A stretch of 64,000 nt of DNA from Desulfuromusa sp. (GCA_021647765.1 JAKIUD010000002.1:1-64000), one strand, 5' to 3'; numbered from the stretch's first letter, positions 42,552 through 51,736 are shown. Program-made: numbers and translations. Notes: generated from the sequence alone by a model not told the origin.

Positions 42552-43753
42552 GCAATTCACAAAGCTGGATTAAACGGGGCTTGACCCATGTTGCCAAAAC
42601 CTACGGACGCTATCCTTTGGTTGCTGCAAGTGGTGAGGGCTGTTGGCTGACCGATATTGATGGCAAAAAATATCTTGATTTTCTTGCAGGTGTTGCCGTT
42701 AACAATCTTGGTCATTGCCATCCTGAAGTTGTTGCCGCCTTGCAGGATCAGGCAGGAAAGCTGCTGCACTGTTCCAACTTTTTCCATATTCCGCAGCAGA
42801 TTGAACTGGCGGAAATCCTCTGCGAACACTCATTTGGTGACCGGGTCTTCTTCTGTAACTCAGGAGCTGAAGCCAACGAAGCGGCGTTAAAGCTGGTGCG
42901 TAAATACAGTCTCGATAACCATGGCGATGATCGGATTGAAATTATAACTGGCAAAAACTCTTTTCACGGTCGGACGATCGCGACAATCAGTGCTACAGAT
43001 CAGGAAAAAATCAGCACTGGATTTGGCCCGTTGCTGCCGGGGTTTAAATATGTCCCATTCGGTGACATTGAAGCAATTAAAGCAACAATCAGCTCGAAAA
43101 CCTGCGCTATCATGTTGGAGCCAATTCAGGGTGAAGGGGGAATCAACATCCCGCCAGAAGGATATCTCCAGGCTGTCCGGGAACTATGCGATCAAAATGG
43201 ATTGTTGCTGATCTTTGATGAGGTTCAGGTCGGACTTGGCCGAACCGGAAAACTGTTTGCTTATCAACACGATGGTGTCGAACCCGATGTGATGACTCTT
43301 GCCAAAGCGCTGGCAGCAGGGCCACCCATCGGTGCCATGGTTGTCAGGGAAAAGTACGCTACAGCTCTTGGCCCCGGAACCCACGGTTCAACCTTTGGCG
43401 GAAATCCTCTTCTGGCTGCTGCTGGAGTTGCTGCAATGAAGATCTACCTCAAGGGGAGTGTTCTGAAAAACAGTGTCACCATGGGTGATTACCTGAAGGC
43501 GAAACTGGAGCAACTACAAACTAAATACACTTTTATTACTCAAGTCCGTGGGCGTGGACTAATGGTGGGAATGGAACTGACAATCGAGGGGGGTGAGATT
43601 GTCAAAACAGCCCTTGAACGTGGCCTGTTGATTAATTGTACGGCAGGAAAAATCCTCCGCTTTGTACCACCATTGATCGTTACACAACAAGAGATCGACC
43701 AAATGATCGAAATACTGGATAAGATTTTTTCTGAAATAAGAACTGGAGAATAA
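42548..43753 (+). CDS. argD: acetylornithine aminotransferase
   Basis: PLP enzyme converting N-acetylglutamate semialdehyde to N-acetylornithine. The 401 residues contain FCNSGAEANEAALK (about 100-113), FDEVQVGLGRTG (about 220-231), and the PLP lysine in TLAKALAAG (about 249). Like other members it may also act as succinyldiaminopimelate aminotransferase. It overlaps argB by 4 nt and lies 1 nt from argF. Confidence 0.95.
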   Translation: MSNSQSWIKRGLTHVAKTYGRYPLVAASGEGCWLTDIDGKKYLDFLAGVAVNNLGHCHPEVVAALQDQAGKLLHCSNFFHIPQQIELAEILCEHSFGDRVFFCNSGAEANEAALKLVRKYSLDNHGDDRIEIITGKNSFHGRTIATISATDQEKISTGFGPLLPGFKYVPFGDIEAIKATISSKTCAIMLEPIQGEGGINIPPEGYLQAVRELCDQNGLLLIFDEVQVGLGRTGKLFAYQHDGVEPDVMTLAKALAAGPPIGAMVVREKYATALGPGTHGSTFGGNPLLAAAGVAAMKIYLKGSVLKNSVTMGDYLKAKLEQLQTKYTFITQVRGRGLMVGMELTIEGGEIVKTALERGLLINCTAGKILRFVPPLIVTQQEIDQMIEILDKIFSEIRTGE

Positions 43754-43754
43754 A

Positions 43755-44666
43755 ATGAATAAAGACTTTCTTGCGCTATCTGACTGGTCTCTGGATGATT
43801 TGGAAGAAATCTTCTCTTTGGCCAAGGAATTGAAGCAAAAACAGCGGGAGGGGACTGCCCATCGGTTGCTTGAAGGACAAACCCTGGGGATGATCTTTGA
43901 GAAAAGTTCAACTCGAACCCGAGTCTCTTTTGAGGTGGGAATGTTTCAGCTTGGTGGTCACGCGCTGTTCCTCCATTCGGGAACGACCCAGATGGGTCGT
44001 GGCGAACCGATTAAGGATACGGCACGGGTGATGTCTGGTTACTGTGACGGGGTGATGGCACGAACCTATTCTCATGCCGCTCTGGAAGAGTTTGCTGAAT
44101 ACAGCTATGTGCCGGTCATCAACGGTTTGAGCGATCTCTACCACCCCTGTCAGTTAGTTGCTGATATATTTACCGTGACCGAACATAAAGAAGACTACCG
44201 TAATCTGAAATATTGTTGGATTGGTGACGGCAACAACATGGCAAACAGTTGGATTAATGCTGCGGCTGTTGCCGGTTTTGAGCTATGTATTGCCACCCCA
44301 AAAGGGTATGAACCGGATAGCAAAATAGTTGCTCTGGCGCGAAAATCTGGTGCAAAAATTCTACTCACCAACGATCCACGTGAAGCCGCTGAGGGGGCGG
44401 ATGTGCTTAATACCGATGTTTGGGCCAGTATGGGTCATGAAACAGAGCAACAGGAACGGATGAAAGCTTTCAGTGGATTTCAGATCAATGCAAAGCTGCT
44501 TAAACTGGCCGATCCAGAAGCCGTTGTGATGCATTGTTTACCTGCCCATCGAGACGAAGAGATCACCGATGAGGTGGTCGAGGGGGCACAATCAATTATT
44601 TTCGATGAAGCCGAAAATCGTCTACATGTACAAAAAGCGATTTTGGCAACGTTGATGGCACGTTGA
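43755..44666 (+). CDS. argF: ornithine carbamoyltransferase
   Basis: Makes citrulline from ornithine and carbamoyl phosphate. The 303 residues have the carbamoyl-phosphate site SSTRTRVSFE (about 54-63), HPCQ (about 130-133), the ornithine site with DVWASMGHE (about 221-229), and HCLPAHRDEEI (about 260-270). It is 1 nt after argD and 3 nt before the RDD gene. Length and motifs are typical. Confidence 0.96.
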   Translation: MNKDFLALSDWSLDDLEEIFSLAKELKQKQREGTAHRLLEGQTLGMIFEKSSTRTRVSFEVGMFQLGGHALFLHSGTTQMGRGEPIKDTARVMSGYCDGVMARTYSHAALEEFAEYSYVPVINGLSDLYHPCQLVADIFTVTEHKEDYRNLKYCWIGDGNNMANSWINAAAVAGFELCIATPKGYEPDSKIVALARKSGAKILLTNDPREAAEGADVLNTDVWASMGHETEQQERMKAFSGFQINAKLLKLADPEAVVMHCLPAHRDEEITDEVVEGAQSIIFDEAENRLHVQKAILATLMAR

Positions 44667-44669
44667 CCG

Positions 44670-45311
44670 ATGCAGATTATCTGTCCCCACTGTGGTTTTA
44701 GCAAACAGGTTGACCCGGAGCAACTGCCGGCAGATACCGTCAGGGTCAACTGCCCAAAATGTAAACAGAGCTTTCCGTTACAACTGCAGGCTCAGGAACC
44801 GGCTTCACGGCCGGAAGTGATAGCCAGCGGATATCAGTCCAGGGCGAACGAAACAAAAATATCTGCTCAAGCTGAGATAGATGCTTTGCCGAAGGCGGGA
44901 TTCTGGATGCGCGTGGTTGCTACCTTCATTGATGCGTTTATTGTATTTGTGCTGCAGTTTCTGCTAGGATCACTGCTTGCCGTGGCCGGGGTTGTCACAG
45001 GTGGAGGCAGCGAAGGTGCAGTTGGAAATATGGCGATCCTGATACAATTATTCGGCTTTGTCCTCAGCATTGTCTACTATGTTTTCTTCACCGGTTACTG
45101 TGGCCAAACACCGGGAAAGATGGCCTTACGGATCAAGGTAATCAGGCGTGATGGCTCTCCAATCAGTTATGGCAGAGCAGCATTTCGCGAAGTCCCGGCA
45201 AAATTCATTTCAGGGATTATCTTTGGTATCGGTTATTTGATGGTTGCCTTTGATGATCAGAAACAGGGTCTGCATGACCGGATGGCCGACACATACGTCA
45301 TTAAACTTTGA
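44670..45311 (+). CDS. zinc-ribbon and RDD-domain membrane protein
   Basis: A 213-residue protein. An MJ0042-type zinc ribbon (CPHC near residue 5, CPKC near 28) opens it, followed by a polar linker and an RDD domain (about 75-210) with three membrane helices and the Arg-Asp-Asp-type signature (FWMRVVATFIDAFIV). Function unknown; RDD proteins have been linked to transport and stress. It directly follows argF by 3 nt and probably belongs to that transcript, though it has no evident arginine role. Confidence 0.82.
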   Translation: MQIICPHCGFSKQVDPEQLPADTVRVNCPKCKQSFPLQLQAQEPASRPEVIASGYQSRANETKISAQAEIDALPKAGFWMRVVATFIDAFIVFVLQFLLGSLLAVAGVVTGGGSEGAVGNMAILIQLFGFVLSIVYYVFFTGYCGQTPGKMALRIKVIRRDGSPISYGRAAFREVPAKFISGIIFGIGYLMVAFDDQKQGLHDRMADTYVIKL

Positions 45312-45353
45312 TGGCGTTGCAAAAATTCTGCCCTACTGTGTTATAAAAAGTCG

Positions 45354-45465
45354 GGAGACAGATTAAATTTTTCACTGAACCAGAGGGACTGAATTTTATT
45401 CGAGGTTTTATGCGAAAATTATTCTGTCTCCGATATTAAAAACGATGAAAAATAAAATCAGTCCC
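45354..45465. repeat. two interlocked inverted repeats upstream of argG
   Basis: Arm A1 (45354-45373, GGAGACAGATT...) pairs with A2 (45414-45431, ...TCTGTCTCC). Arm B1 (45385-45400, GGGACTGAATTTTATT) pairs with B2 (45451-45465, AATAAAATCAGTCCC). The order A1-B1-A2-B2 crosses, so the two stems could not both form without a pseudoknot. The arms resemble each other and REP-like units with GGGACTGA or GGAGACAG heads. It lies in the 237-bp gap before argG. No transposase is near. Confidence 0.75.
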
Positions 45466-45548
45466 CTCCCAGCGATGCTAAATTGTACTGAGCTGAATAG
45501 TTACCGAATTTTTTGTTTAGCCATCACATAACTCCAGGAGCAAATAAA

Positions 45549-46769
45549 ATGGGTAAAAAAGAAGATGTCAAAAAAGTTGTTCTCGCCTATTCCGGTGGGC
45601 TGGATACCTCGATTATTCTCAAATGGTTAATTGAGGAATATGATTGTGAAGTTATTGCCTTTTCCGCTGATCTCGGTCAAGGAGAAGAACTGGATGGTAT
45701 TCCAGAAAAGGCTAAAAATACTGGTGCCAGTGTCTGTCATATCCTCGATCTGAAAGAGGAATTTACCCGCGATTTTGTCTTTCCAATGTTCCGTGCCAAT
45801 GCGATCTACGAGGGTCGTTATTTTCTTGGAACCTCTATTGCCAGACCGTTAATTTCCAAAGCACAGATGGAAATTGCTGCCAAAGAAGGGGCTGACGCAG
45901 TGTCCCATGGAGCGACCGGAAAAGGGAACGATCAGGTTCGCTTTGAAATCTCTTACTACCATTTTGACCCTGCGGTTAAAGTGATTGCCCCATGGCGGGA
46001 GTGGGATTTGAACAGTCGGACTGCTCTCGAAAACTACGCTAAAAAGCACAATATCCCAATTCCAACCAGTAAAAAGTTCCCCTGGAGTTCAGACCGCAAC
46101 CTGCTCCATATCTCCTTTGAGGGGGATGTTCTGGAAAACCCCTGGGCCGAAGCTCCTGAGGAGATGTATGTCCTCACTGTGGCTCCAGAAGATGCACCCG
46201 ATCAGCCAGAATATGTTGAGATTGAGTTTGAAAAAGGTGATGCCGTTGCAGTTAACGATGAACGCCTCTCCCCAGCCAACCTACTGGCAAAACTGAATGA
46301 ACTCGGTGGCAAACATGGTATCGGGCGAGTTGACCTGCTGGAAAATCGCTACGTCGGTATGAAGAGCCGTGGCGTCTATGAAACCCCCGGCGGGACGATT
46401 CTTGAGGAGGCCCACCGTGGCGTTGAACAGATTACCATGGATCGTGAAGTGATGAACCTGCGTGATTCGTTGGTTCCCCGCTATGCTGCGATGATTTACA
46501 ACGGCTACTGGTTTGCTCCAGAGCGCATTGCGTTGCAGGCACTGATTGACGAAACCCAAAAAACCGTCAATGGCAAAGCTCGCATCAAACTGTATAAAGG
46601 GCATTGTCGGGTGGTCGGTCGAGACTCTGCAACCGACAGCTTGTTCAATGTCGATTTTGCAACTTTTGAAGCAGATGATGTCTATAATCAAGCTGACGCC
46701 GAAGGTTTTATTAAACTGAGTGCCCTGCGTTTACGGATTGCCGCAATCCAGCGCGAAGCAAAAAAATAG
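45549..46769 (+). CDS. argG: argininosuccinate synthase
   Basis: Joins citrulline and aspartate using ATP. The 406-residue protein has the N-type pyrophosphatase loop AYSGGLDTS (about 11-19), SHGATGKGNDQVRFE (about 116-130) and the C-terminal multimerisation region. The start at 45549 (MGKKEDVKK) follows AGGAG nine nt upstream. argH follows by 20 nt. The argB-argD-argF cluster lies upstream with the RDD gene and a repeat between. Confidence 0.97.
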   Translation: MGKKEDVKKVVLAYSGGLDTSIILKWLIEEYDCEVIAFSADLGQGEELDGIPEKAKNTGASVCHILDLKEEFTRDFVFPMFRANAIYEGRYFLGTSIARPLISKAQMEIAAKEGADAVSHGATGKGNDQVRFEISYYHFDPAVKVIAPWREWDLNSRTALENYAKKHNIPIPTSKKFPWSSDRNLLHISFEGDVLENPWAEAPEEMYVLTVAPEDAPDQPEYVEIEFEKGDAVAVNDERLSPANLLAKLNELGGKHGIGRVDLLENRYVGMKSRGVYETPGGTILEEAHRGVEQITMDREVMNLRDSLVPRYAAMIYNGYWFAPERIALQALIDETQKTVNGKARIKLYKGHCRVVGRDSATDSLFNVDFATFEADDVYNQADAEGFIKLSALRLRIAAIQREAKK

Positions 46770-46789
46770 TTCTTTATCGGAGAAACCAG

Positions 46790-48160
46790 ATGAGCAAGAA
46801 ACTCTGGGGTGGGCGTTTTACCCAACCGACCGACAAATTTGTCGAGGAATTTACCGCCTCTATCGAATTCGACCAGCGCCTCTACCGCTATGATATCCAG
46901 GGCTCCAAAGCCTATGCCGAAATGCTTGGTCGACAAGGAATCATTGCCGTCGAAGAGGCTGATCAAATCATTGTCGGATTGAATGGGATTCTAGAGGATA
47001 TCGAAACGGGGCAGTTTGAGTTCTCGGTTGCGCTTGAAGATATCCACATGAATATTGAAGCGCGGTTGATTGAAAGAATCGGTGCTGTCGGTGGAAAACT
47101 CCATACCGGACGCAGTCGTAACGATCAGGTTGCGGTTGATATCCGCCTTTATCTGCGTGATGAAATCGATACGATTCTTGGCTACCTCAAAAAACTTGAA
47201 AATTCATTGCTCCAACAAGCCGAGCAGAACCTTGATGTCATCATGCCCGGTTACACCCACCTGCAGACTGCTCAGCCGGTTCTCTACAGCCATCACATGC
47301 TCGCCTACCGCGAAATGATTGCCCGCGACAGCAGCAGACTGCATGATCTACGGGTCAGATTCAATGTCCTACCTCTCGGTGCGGGAGCTTTAGCCGGAAC
47401 CACCTTCCCCATCGACCGTGAATGGCTTGCCGAGCAGCTGGGTTTTGCTGGAGTGACCAGAAACAGCATTGACAGTGTTTCTGATCGCGATTTTGCTATT
47501 GAGTTCTGCAGCTTTGCCGGCATCTTGATGATGCACCTGTCGCGGCTGTCAGAAGAACTGGTTCTCTGGTCAAGTGCTGACTTTAATTTCATCGAGCTTT
47601 CCGATTCTTTCTGTACCGGCAGCTCAATAATGCCACAGAAAAAAAATCCTGATGTCCCTGAACTGGTTCGGGGTAAAACCGGGCGGGTTTATGGCAATCT
47701 GATCTCTTTGTTGACTTTGATGAAGGCGTTGCCTCTGGCCTATAATAAGGACATGCAGGAAGATAAAGAACCTCTTTTTGATACCATTGATACGGTCAAG
47801 GGGAGTCTGAAGGTTTTTGCCGACATGATAGCAGAGCTGAAAGTTAAGGGAGATAACATGCGGATTGCCGCAGCACGTGGTTTCTCCACCGCAACTGATG
47901 TTGCTGATTATTGTGTCCGCAAGGGATTGCCTTTCCGTCAGGCACATGAAGTGGTGGGCAAAACTGTGCGATATTGTGTTGAAATGGGGAAAGATATCCC
48001 TGAACTGAGTTTGGCTGAATTCCGGGAATTTTCTGATCTGATCGAAGCAGATATTTACGGTTTTGTCACCCTTGAGGCCTCAGTCAATGCCCGAAAGGCA
48101 ACCGGAGGAACAGCACGAGAAGCTGTTGAACGAGAACTGAGCCGTTTAAAATCATCTTAG
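46790..48160 (+). CDS. argH: argininosuccinate lyase
   Basis: Splits argininosuccinate to arginine and fumarate. The 456-residue protein of the fumarase/aspartase superfamily shows the signature GSSIMPQKKNPD (about 281-292), TGRSRNDQVA near 107 and the HTHLQTAQP-like stretch with active-site His. It ends the arginine route in this window. It is followed by a small lipoprotein gene in the next 14 nt. Confidence 0.97.
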   Translation: MSKKLWGGRFTQPTDKFVEEFTASIEFDQRLYRYDIQGSKAYAEMLGRQGIIAVEEADQIIVGLNGILEDIETGQFEFSVALEDIHMNIEARLIERIGAVGGKLHTGRSRNDQVAVDIRLYLRDEIDTILGYLKKLENSLLQQAEQNLDVIMPGYTHLQTAQPVLYSHHMLAYREMIARDSSRLHDLRVRFNVLPLGAGALAGTTFPIDREWLAEQLGFAGVTRNSIDSVSDRDFAIEFCSFAGILMMHLSRLSEELVLWSSADFNFIELSDSFCTGSSIMPQKKNPDVPELVRGKTGRVYGNLISLLTLMKALPLAYNKDMQEDKEPLFDTIDTVKGSLKVFADMIAELKVKGDNMRIAAARGFSTATDVADYCVRKGLPFRQAHEVVGKTVRYCVEMGKDIPELSLAEFREFSDLIEADIYGFVTLEASVNARKATGGTAREAVERELSRLKSS

Positions 48161-48174
48161 GAGACCGTCGGATT

Positions 48175-48321
48175 TTGCGAGCAATATTTTTTTTAATCAT
48201 GATCATTTTTATTTTTAGCCTGAATGGCTGTGGGAAAAAAGGGCCGGTACGACCAATCGACACCTCGTCAAGCACAGTACAAACTGATATAGATAAAGCA
48301 CCAGACAGTTATTTTAACTGA
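48175..48321 (+). CDS. LptM/YifL-like small lipoprotein
   Basis: A 48-residue protein, too short for most gene finders. The start is TTG at 48175, behind AGGAGA. A hydrophobic signal segment ends in the lipobox SLNGC, and the mature part begins CGKKGPVRP, resembling LptM (YifL), the small lipoprotein that assists the LptD barrel. It lies 14 nt after argH and 21 nt before dapA, where related genomes often have a similar small lipoprotein followed by lysA. Confidence 0.7.
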   Translation: MRAIFFLIMIIFIFSLNGCGKKGPVRPIDTSSSTVQTDIDKAPDSYFN

Positions 48322-48342
48322 TCGTTAGGCAAGGAGGAAAAT

Positions 48343-49218
48343 ATGTTTCAAGGATCTATGGTCGCAATCATTACCCCCTTTGATGCTCAGGGGAAGTTTG
48401 ATGAAGAAAACTACCGTCAGCTGATTGAATTTCAAATTGAGAATGGTACCGATGTTATCGTCCCCTGCGGAACCACTGGCGAATCTGCTACATTAGATTA
48501 TAAAGAGCATGATCAGGTAATCAAGGTCTGTATCGAGCAGGTGAATAAACGGATTCCGGTTCTTGCCGGTACGGGTTCCAATGCCACCGCTGAAGCAATA
48601 GAAATATCCCAACATGCTAAAGAAATGGGTGCCGATGGGGTTCTCTTGGTTGCCCCCTACTACAATAAACCGTCTCAGGAGGGGCTCTTCCAAAATTTTA
48701 AAGCCATTGCTGAGAATGTTGCTCTGCCACAAGTTTTGTATAATGTCCCTGGTCGAACCGGCATAAATATGGTTGCTGAAACAACCGTTCGCCTGGCAGA
48801 AATTGACAATATTGTCGCGATCAAAGAAGCCTCGGGTGATATCACTCAAGCGAGTGAAATTATCGCCCGGGCTGGCGATAAAATTGCTGTTCTCTCCGGT
48901 GATGATTTCCTCACTTTGCCATTGATGGCTTGTGGAGCCAAAGGGGTCATTTCAGTCACAGCGAACATCATGCCGAAACAGGTTAAGGCGATGGTTCAAG
49001 CAATTCAGGGCAGCCGTTGGGACGAGGCGCGACAACTGCACCTGCAACTCCTTGATGTCCATCAAGCTATGTTTATTGAGTCCAACCCGGTTCCGGTAAA
49101 AACCTCTGCAGCATTGATGGGTAAGTGCCAGGCCGATGTCCGTTTGCCGCTGGTGGCTATGCAAGCTGACACGTTGGAAAAGCTCACAGCAATTTTGCAA
49201 AAGCATGATCTGATTTGA
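48343..49218 (+). CDS. dapA: 4-hydroxy-tetrahydrodipicolinate synthase
   Basis: Condenses pyruvate and aspartate semialdehyde, the first committed lysine step. The 291 residues fold as a TIM barrel. The Schiff-base lysine is in IKEASGD (about 161-167), with the active-site Tyr in YNVPGRTG (about 133-140) and the GTTGES site near 44-49. AAGGAGG precedes the ATG. The next gene, dapB, is separated by a 73-bp palindromic repeat. asd at 19.5 kb supplies its substrate. Confidence 0.96.
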   Translation: MFQGSMVAIITPFDAQGKFDEENYRQLIEFQIENGTDVIVPCGTTGESATLDYKEHDQVIKVCIEQVNKRIPVLAGTGSNATAEAIEISQHAKEMGADGVLLVAPYYNKPSQEGLFQNFKAIAENVALPQVLYNVPGRTGINMVAETTVRLAEIDNIVAIKEASGDITQASEIIARAGDKIAVLSGDDFLTLPLMACGAKGVISVTANIMPKQVKAMVQAIQGSRWDEARQLHLQLLDVHQAMFIESNPVPVKTSAALMGKCQADVRLPLVAMQADTLEKLTAILQKHDLI

Positions 49219-49223
49219 TTCGT

Positions 49224-49296
49224 GTAGGGGCGCTGCTTGCCGCGCCCTGATTTTGGTTTGTACGACAGACAAGGGCACAGCAAGCGGTGCCCCTAC
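49224..49296 (+). repeat. GTAGGGGC-type palindrome between dapA and dapB
   Basis: GTAGGGGCGCTGCTTGCCGC (49224-49243) is matched by an imperfect reverse complement GCAAGCGGTGCCCCTAC ending at 49296. The element occupies nearly all the gap between dapA and dapB. The context ATATCAATATGAAA follows, ending in the dapB start, exactly as at larC. Confidence 0.8.
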
Positions 49297-49315
49297 GCAT
49301 AATACGGATATCAAT

Positions 49316-50116
49316 ATGAAAGTAGCAATCGTAGGAGCTGCCGGTCGCATGGGTGGTCGTCTAATTCAAGCAGTTTCGGAAGCGGAGGGGCTGGAGTTGA
49401 CCGGCGCAACTGAACGTCCCGGACACGCGCAGATTGGCGTAGATGCAGGGTTACTTGCAGCTGTGGGTGAGCTGGGAGTGCCGATCACTGATGATTTGGC
49501 TGCAACTATGGCCAATGCCGATCTCCTGATTGACTTTACTTTCCCCGATGTCACCCTGAAAAACCTGGAAATCTGCGCAAAACTGGGAAAAATGGTTGTC
49601 AGTGGTTCAACAGGTTTCACCCCTGGGCAAAAAAAACAGGTAGAAAAATATGCTGAGCAAATCCCGGTAGTTCTTGCTCCCAACATGAGTGTCGGCGTTA
49701 ATGCCTGCTTCAAGCTCCTTAAAGAAGCTGCTAAAATCCTTGGCAATGATTTTGATGTCGAAATTGTTGAGTTGCACCACAATAAGAAAAAAGATTCCCC
49801 CTCTGGAACAGCCGTCCGCATGGGTGAAGTTGTAGCCGAAACTCTGGGACGTGACTATAATCAAGTTGCCAACTATCATCGCGAAGGGATGTGCGGTGAA
49901 CGAACCAAAGAGGAAATTGGCATGCAAGCCGTGCGGGGCGGTGATATTGTCGGTGAGCACACCGTTTATTTCATCGGTATGGGAGAGCGGGTAGAAATCA
50001 GCCACCGTGCCATGAGTCGGGATATGTTTGCCCGTGGAGCAGTGCGAGCTTGTCAATGGCTGCAAGGTAAAAGTTCCGGGCTTTATGATATGCAGGCTGT
50101 TTTGGGCTTAAGCTGA
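49316..50116 (+). CDS. dapB: 4-hydroxy-tetrahydrodipicolinate reductase
   Basis: NAD(P)H-dependent reductase of lysine synthesis. The 266-residue protein starts MKVAIVGAAGRMGG (nucleotide-binding fold), and has ELHHNKKKDSPSGTA (about 155-169), the catalytic His pair and Lys. The start at 49316 is chosen from similarity; the ribosome-binding site is poor, the space being taken up by the repeat before it. A tiny lipoprotein gene follows, then dapL. Confidence 0.95.
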   Translation: MKVAIVGAAGRMGGRLIQAVSEAEGLELTGATERPGHAQIGVDAGLLAAVGELGVPITDDLAATMANADLLIDFTFPDVTLKNLEICAKLGKMVVSGSTGFTPGQKKQVEKYAEQIPVVLAPNMSVGVNACFKLLKEAAKILGNDFDVEIVELHHNKKKDSPSGTAVRMGEVVAETLGRDYNQVANYHREGMCGERTKEEIGMQAVRGGDIVGEHTVYFIGMGERVEISHRAMSRDMFARGAVRACQWLQGKSSGLYDMQAVLGLS

Positions 50117-50199
50117 ATCGATAGTGGCTCGATTAAGGCCTATTTCCCCGTTTCTTAGGTACAAAGTTACAAGTAAAATTGACTTACAGGGAGAGCATA

Positions 50200-50325
50200 A
50201 TGAAAAAATATCTGGCACTACTGTTTATCTTTTTACTCCTCTTTATCTCCGGTTGTGAAACAGTTAAGGGTCTAGGGAAAGATATTCAGAACGTTGGCCA
50301 ATGGGCTCAGGATAAAGTTAACTGA
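50200..50325 (+). CDS. entericidin-like small lipoprotein
   Basis: A 41-residue peptide with a hydrophobic signal (MKKYLALLFIFLLLFIS), lipobox SGC, and a mature part CETVKGLGKDIQNVG followed by QWAQDKVN. This matches the entericidin A/B family of small bacterial lipoproteins (often stress-linked in Enterobacteriaceae). GGGAG lies seven nt before the ATG. It lies between dapB and dapL in what looks like one transcription unit; the reason is unclear. Confidence 0.7.
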   Translation: MKKYLALLFIFLLLFISGCETVKGLGKDIQNVGQWAQDKVN

Positions 50326-50420
50326 GCTCAAATCTACACCAGAGATATAATGAATCCGGGGGGATATTTACACTCCGCCTGATTTCTATGCTGCAGACTG
50401 TATTCCAGGAGTAAGAACCT

Positions 50421-51656
50421 ATGGCACGGATCAACGACAATTATTTAAAACTTCAAGCTGGCTACCTCTTTCCGGAAATCAGCCGTAGAGTCAGTGAGTT
50501 TACTCAGGCTAATCCGGATGCGAACGTTATCCGTCTTGGTATCGGTGATGTAACAAAACCTCTGGTTCCAGCGGTACTTAAAGCATTTCACCAGGGTGTT
50601 GATGAAATGGCTGAAAAAGCAACCTTTCATGGTTACGGTCCAGAGCAGGGCTATGATTGGCTATCACAGATTATTATTGATAAAGCGTATAAACCGCTTG
50701 GTGTCGACTTGAGAATTTCTGAAGTTTTTATTTCCGACGGATCCAAGTGTGATAGTTCAAACATTCTCGATATTTTTGACCTGAACAACAAGGTTGCGAT
50801 CGGTGATCCAGTCTATCCTGTTTATAACGATACCAACGTTATGGTGGGTCGAAGCGGCCAGATGAATGAAAAAGGTTATTATGATGGATTGGTTTACATG
50901 CCATGTACTGAGGAAAATGGATTTAATCCTGACTTCCCAAGCGAAAAAGTTGACCTGATCTATCTCTGCTATCCTAACAACCCGACCGGAACTGTTGCTA
51001 CCAAAAAGCAACTGAAAGCCTGGGTTGATTATGCGATTGAACATGCTGCCGTGATTCTGTTTGATGCTGCCTACGAAGCATATATAACAGAAGCTGATAT
51101 TCCCCACTCCATCTACGAGATCGAGGGAGCCAGGCAATGTGCTATCGAGTTCCGTTCTTTCTCTAAAACAGCTGGATTTACTGGAGTGCGCTGCGGACTG
51201 ACTGTCATTCCGGAAGAATTGATGGGGACAACCGCTAACGGTGAAAAATATAGCTTCAATAGGCTCTGGAATCGTCGCCAGTGTACCAAATTTAACGGAG
51301 TCTCCTATCCGGTTCAAAAAGCAGCTGCAGCTGTATACAGTGATGAAGGCTGGACACAGGTTAAGGAAATCATCGATTACTACATGGAAAATGCCCGCAT
51401 CATCCGCGAAGGATTAACCGAAGCCGGAATAAAATGTTATGGCGGCGTCAATGCCCCTTACATCTGGCTAAAAACCCCAGAAGGGATGAGTAGCTGGGAT
51501 TTCTTTGATAAACTCCTTAATGAATGTTTTGTTGTCGGCACTCCCGGCAGCGGTTTCGGTCCCAGTGGTGAAGGATATTTCCGGCTTTCAGCATTTGGTG
51601 AGAAAGAAAATGTGGAAACGGCAGTACAACGAATCAAGGAAAAATGGGGCAAGTAA
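50421..51656 (+). CDS. dapL: LL-diaminopimelate aminotransferase
   Basis: PLP enzyme that converts tetrahydrodipicolinate directly to LL-diaminopimelate, bypassing succinylated intermediates. The 411 residues have the class I/II aminotransferase core, the N-terminal RLGIGDVTKPL motif (about 37-47) and the PLP lysine in SFSKTAGFTGVRCG (about 250-263). This route is used by plants, Chlamydia and Geobacter-like anaerobes. dapF and lysA are not nearby. A terminator follows. Confidence 0.97.
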   Translation: MARINDNYLKLQAGYLFPEISRRVSEFTQANPDANVIRLGIGDVTKPLVPAVLKAFHQGVDEMAEKATFHGYGPEQGYDWLSQIIIDKAYKPLGVDLRISEVFISDGSKCDSSNILDIFDLNNKVAIGDPVYPVYNDTNVMVGRSGQMNEKGYYDGLVYMPCTEENGFNPDFPSEKVDLIYLCYPNNPTGTVATKKQLKAWVDYAIEHAAVILFDAAYEAYITEADIPHSIYEIEGARQCAIEFRSFSKTAGFTGVRCGLTVIPEELMGTTANGEKYSFNRLWNRRQCTKFNGVSYPVQKAAAAVYSDEGWTQVKEIIDYYMENARIIREGLTEAGIKCYGGVNAPYIWLKTPEGMSSWDFFDKLLNECFVVGTPGSGFGPSGEGYFRLSAFGEKENVETAVQRIKEKWGK

Positions 51657-51677
51657 CAGATCTTTAAATAAATGGTC

Positions 51678-51709
51678 AAAAAGGGCATCCGGTGTGATGC
51701 CCTTTTTTT
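51678..51709 (+). terminator. intrinsic terminator after dapL
   Basis: GGGCATC (51683-51689) pairs with GATGCCC (51696-51702) in an A-rich/T-rich flanked stem ending in seven T. It ends the dap transcript. Confidence 0.9.
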
Positions 51710-51736
51710 GTACGATTAGATTAACTTCCCAGCAAA

